Source of the DNA: an uncultured Prevotellaceae bacterium
GTDB taxonomy: Bacteria > Bacteroidota > Bacteroidia > Bacteroidales > Bacteroidaceae
Length of the DNA stretch: 8,189 nucleotides
Direction: 5' to 3'
Assembly (NCBI GenBank): GCA_946539475.1
Contig: CAMNHM010000123.1
Span: 1-8,189 of the forward strand
The notes below the pieces were generated by a model, which saw only the letters and a program-made list of their open reading frames with translations, was not told where the DNA came from and did no database searches. The position numbers and the translations under genes are program-made. Below are positions 5,637-8,189 of the stretch, one piece after another. The first letter of the stretch is position 1; every line of letters starts with the position of its first letter.

Positions 5637-6491
5637 ATGAAGAAAATCCTGATGCTCGCGCTGTTGGCTGTTGCCGTCGGTGCATGCAATGAGAAGAAAC
5701 CTGCCGGTCCTACCACTGAGGACCTGACTGAGACCGTAGAGGAGCTGACCCGCGAGAACGAGCAGCTGCGCAACGAGAGTGACGACCTGCTGTCGACACT
5801 GAACGAGATAGAAGAGGGCTTCCGCGAGATCAACGAGGCACAGGGCCGACTGACCGTCGACCGCCGTGGCGAGGGAGCCAACGCTCAGGAGCGCATCCGC
5901 GAGGACATGCAGTACATCCAGGAGACGATGGCACAAAACCGCGAGCTCATCGAGAAACTGCGCGCCCGCCTTCGCGAGAATGGCAATACCAACCAGCAGC
6001 TGCAGCGTACGCTCGACAACCTTACTGCCCAGATGGAGGAGAAAACGGCTGAGATAGCCCAGCTGCGCCAAGAGCTGGAAGCCAAGAATATCCGCATCGA
6101 CGAGCTCGATGAGCAGGTTGCAACGCTGAACGAGGACCTGTCGAACCTGCAGGAGCATTCGCAGCAGCAGGAGCAGACCATCAGCCAGCAGGACCGTCGC
6201 CTCTTTACGGGATGGTATGCCATCGGCACGAAGAAGGAGCTGAAGAACGCCAACATCCTCAGTGGTGGTGAAGTGCTGCAGTCGACGTTCGATGCCTCCT
6301 ACTTCACGGAGGTCGACATCCGCGACCTGAACTCCATCCCGCTGAACTACAAGAGCCCGGAGATACTGACGAACCACCCCGCCAACTCGTACAACCTGGA
6401 GAAGCTCTCGAAGACGCAGTATATCCTCCATATCACCGATCGCGATCAGTTCTGGCGTACGAGCAAGTATCTGGTGATACAGGTGAAGTAG
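5637..6491 (+). CDS. Coiled-coil lipoprotein resembling Bacteroides Cbp1 family
   Basis: This 284-residue protein has a lipoprotein signal peptide with lipobox VGAC (lipidated cysteine 17). A long Glu/Gln/Leu/Arg-rich coiled coil follows (about 27-185), then a conserved-looking globular end of about 99 residues with FTGWYAIGTKKELK, TNHPANSYNL and a closing WRTSKYLVIQVK. I recognise this layout from Bacteroidales proteins named after Cbp1 of B. fragilis, reported as a collagen-binding outer-membrane glycoprotein. Adhesion here is only inferred by family; a structural envelope role is equally possible. The Bacteroidota O-glycosylation motif D-S/T-(A,I,L,M,T,V) is absent: no Asp is followed by Ser or Thr anywhere in the chain. 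The ATG lies 2 nt after the rsmI stop, with no promoter match nearby, so the two genes are probably co-transcribed and translationally coupled. Confidence 0.75.
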   Translation: MKKILMLALLAVAVGACNEKKPAGPTTEDLTETVEELTRENEQLRNESDDLLSTLNEIEEGFREINEAQGRLTVDRRGEGANAQERIREDMQYIQETMAQNRELIEKLRARLRENGNTNQQLQRTLDNLTAQMEEKTAEIAQLRQELEAKNIRIDELDEQVATLNEDLSNLQEHSQQQEQTISQQDRRLFTGWYAIGTKKELKNANILSGGEVLQSTFDASYFTEVDIRDLNSIPLNYKSPEILTNHPANSYNLEKLSKTQYILHITDRDQFWRTSKYLVIQVK

Positions 6492-6594
6492 TACAATGGC
6501 TCTCGCGCGTACATTATATAATATGCTGTTGCGCCCATGTCAACTTTATTCTTTAGAACAGCTATTATCAACTTAACAAAACACACTAACACTA
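6492..6594 (+). other. Intergenic leader of the arabinofuranosidase gene
   Basis: This 103-bp gap is A+T-rich, unlike the genes around it. It contains a 10-bp palindrome ATTATATAAT (6513-6522), partly framed by GCGC at 6505-6508 and 6531-6534, and a run of A and C before the ATG with no Shine-Dalgarno match. The length suggests a separate promoter for the downstream gene, but I find no clean -33/-7 pair (the closest, TATTCTTTAG at 6547-6556, is poor) and no convincing terminator. Confidence 0.4.
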
Positions 6595-8189
6595 ATGAAG
6601 CTTAAAACTTTCTCGTGTGCACTACTGTTGGCTGGCACCCTGTCGGCACAGGCACAACACGTGATGAATGTGAACACCAAGAAGCTGGGAGCACCAGTGC
6701 AGTCGACTATGTATGGCCTCTTCTTCGAGGACATTAACTTTGCAGCCGATGGCGGCCTCTATGGCGAGCTGGTGAAAAACCGCTCCTTCGAGTTCCCGCA
6801 GTCGTATATGGGATGGCGAGTCTTTGGCAATGTGGAGCTGAAGAACGACGGACCCTTTGAGCGCTGCCCACACTATGTGGTGCTCAGCGATCCTGGGCAT
6901 CGCGAGCGCAGGACGGGTCTGCAGAACGAGGGCTACTTCGGAATAGGCGTGGAGCAAGGCAAGGACTATCGCTTCAGCGTCTGGGCAAAGGCTCCTCGTG
7001 GCAACTCGCAGATTCGCGTGCAGCTCATCAACGAGCAGGCTATGACTGAGCATCAGGAGTTCGTACAGCAGACACTCGATGTCAGCGGCAACGAATGGAA
7101 GAAGTACGAGATCGTACTGAAGTCAACGCGCACAGAGCCCAAGGCTCAGCTGCGCATCTTCCTCAGCAGTGGCAATCCCGTAGCCCTGGAGCACGTCTCG
7201 CTCTTCCCTGTCGATACCTATAAGGGTCGTGCCAACGGACTGCGCCGCGACCTTGCCCAGGCGCTCGAGGATATGCATCCTGGCGTGTTCCGCTTCCCTG
7301 GCGGATGCATTGTCGAGGGCACGACGCTCGACACCCGCTACCAGTGGAAGAACACTATCGGCCCCGTAGAAAACCGTCCGCTGAACCGCAACCGCTGGGA
7401 GGACACCTTCGACTATCGCTACTTCTCCGACTATTACCAGAGCTACGGACTGGGATTCTTCGAGTTCTTCCAGCTCTGTGAGGACATTGGCGCAGAGCCG
7501 CTGCCCGTGCTCAGCGTGGGTCTGGCTTGCCAGTTCCAGAATAACAATGAGAGCGCCCACGTGCCCCTCGATCAGTTGCAGCCCTACATCGACGACTGTC
7601 TCGACCTGATTGAGTTCGCCAATGGTCCTGCCGACTCTGAGTGGGGTAAGAAGCGTGCAGAGATGGGCCATCCCGAGCCCTTCAACATGAAGTTCATCGG
7701 CGTCGGCAACGAGCAGTGGGATACGCCCTACTACGATCGTCTGAAGCCTTTCGTAGAGGCTATCCGCGCAAAGTATCCCAACATCAAGATCGTGGGTACC
7801 AGTGGCCCTGACTCAGAGGGCGCGATGTTCGACAAGGGATGGGCAGCCATGCGTGCACAGGGCGCTGACCTCGTCGACGAGCATTTCTATCGCCCCGAGG
7901 CATGGTTCCTGGGCACTCCGGAAGCCAAGCAGCGCTATGGCGAGAACTGCGGTGGACTGCGCTATGAGAACTATCCCCGCAAGGGTCCAAAGGTGTTTGC
8001 CGGTGAGTATGCCTGCCATGGACGCGGCAAGAAGTGGAACCACTACGAGACGAGTCTCTACGAGGCAGCCTTCATGACTGACCTCGAGCGTAATGCCGAC
8101 ATTGTCGAGATGGCAACCTACGCTCCGCTCTTCGCACACGTCGACGGATGGCAGTGGCGTCCCGACATGATCTGGTACGACAACCTCCG
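6595..8189 (+). CDS. Secreted GH51 alpha-L-arabinofuranosidase, 3' end outside window
   Basis: Removes terminal alpha-L-arabinofuranosyl residues from arabinan, arabinoxylan or arabinogalactan. The 531 codons present begin with a signal peptide (MKLKTFSCALLLAG...SAQAQ, cleavage expected near residue 20), so the enzyme is exported to the periplasm or beyond. The GH51 opening GLFFEDINFAADGGLYGE is followed by NRSFEF. A beta-rich segment at about 75-205 (IGVEQGKDYRFSVWAKAP) resembles a CBM4/9-like carbohydrate-binding domain, as in many Bacteroidota GH51 enzymes. The (beta/alpha)8 domain shows FRFPGG, then GVGNEQW with predicted acid/base E373, DEHFY at 428-432, and VFAGEYA with predicted nucleophile E471. 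All key residues are intact. Missing are the end of the barrel and the C-terminal beta-sandwich. It lies 103 nt downstream of the lipoprotein gene and is probably transcribed separately. No SusC/SusD pair is visible within the window. Substrate cannot be fixed from sequence. Confidence 0.96.
   Translation, partial: MKLKTFSCALLLAGTLSAQAQHVMNVNTKKLGAPVQSTMYGLFFEDINFAADGGLYGELVKNRSFEFPQSYMGWRVFGNVELKNDGPFERCPHYVVLSDPGHRERRTGLQNEGYFGIGVEQGKDYRFSVWAKAPRGNSQIRVQLINEQAMTEHQEFVQQTLDVSGNEWKKYEIVLKSTRTEPKAQLRIFLSSGNPVALEHVSLFPVDTYKGRANGLRRDLAQALEDMHPGVFRFPGGCIVEGTTLDTRYQWKNTIGPVENRPLNRNRWEDTFDYRYFSDYYQSYGLGFFEFFQLCEDIGAEPLPVLSVGLACQFQNNNESAHVPLDQLQPYIDDCLDLIEFANGPADSEWGKKRAEMGHPEPFNMKFIGVGNEQWDTPYYDRLKPFVEAIRAKYPNIKIVGTSGPDSEGAMFDKGWAAMRAQGADLVDEHFYRPEAWFLGTPEAKQRYGENCGGLRYENYPRKGPKVFAGEYACHGRGKKWNHYETSLYEAAFMTDLERNADIVEMATYAPLFAHVDGWQWRPDMIWYDNL

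Noticed and set aside
5403..6431. 342-codon open frame on the minus strand
   Set aside because: It is antisense to rsmI and the coiled-coil lipoprotein, both convincingly coding on the plus strand. Its Leu/Val/Gln-rich composition is what antisense reading of Gln/Glu/Leu codons gives, and no promoter or family resemblance was seen.
6505..6536. Terminator or attenuator hairpin after the coiled-coil lipoprotein gene
   Set aside because: GCGC arms and an ATTATATAAT palindrome can be drawn as a stem, but the pairing is broken and no U-tract follows directly.
6529..6556. -33/-7 promoter for the GH51 gene (TTG at 6529-6531, TATTCTTTAG at 6547-6556)
   Set aside because: The spacer is 15 nt instead of about 20 and the -7 candidate lacks the TAnnTTTG pattern.
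7123..7671. 182-codon open frame on the minus strand within the GH51 gene
   Set aside because: The plus-strand frame carries all GH51 motifs; the antisense frame is a by-product of G+C-rich third positions.

Overview
The window is most likely chromosomal DNA of a Bacteroidota member, probably order Bacteroidales and Prevotella-like. Three things point there. Two promoters fit the Bacteroidota -33/-7 consensus exactly (TTTG, 20-nt spacer, TACCTTTG). None of the protein-coding starts has a convincing Shine-Dalgarno site. Two of the protein families (DUF4836 lipoproteins and Cbp1-type coiled-coil lipoproteins) are ones I know from this order. Coding DNA is G+C-rich at third codon positions and the gaps are A+T-rich. 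The genus is inference.

Left half, minus strand (read from about 4757 down to 1): a likely operon of thymidine kinase (tdk), an AI-2E/PerM-family membrane transporter, a DUF4836 lipoprotein and an FtsX/MacB-like permease-type membrane protein, separated by 44, 22 and 52 nt. A clear promoter lies in front of tdk and none was recognised inside the series. Beyond the permease gene a tRNA-Lys(UUU) gene runs off the left edge, driven by its own promoter of the same architecture.

Centre: a 214-bp divergent intergenic region (4719-4932) holds the tdk promoter, a tandem 10-bp repeat, an 8-bp inverted repeat and a -7 box for rsmI. Both divergent genes start so close to their -7 boxes that their mRNAs should be almost leaderless.

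Right half, plus strand: rsmI (16S rRNA 2'-O-methyltransferase) is followed after only 2 nt by a coiled-coil lipoprotein resembling the Bacteroides Cbp1 family. After a 103-bp gap comes a secreted GH51 alpha-L-arabinofuranosidase with an internal carbohydrate-binding-like domain, cut off by the right edge.

The genes form two neighbourhoods: nucleotide salvage plus envelope proteins on the left, and rRNA modification plus an envelope lipoprotein, then plant-polysaccharide breakdown, on the right. I see no mobile element, CRISPR array, defence locus or clear new multi-gene system. The points most worth following up are the near-leaderless divergent promoters, the inverted repeat in the rsmI promoter, the rsmI-lipoprotein coupling and the permease-like protein that has no ATPase beside it.
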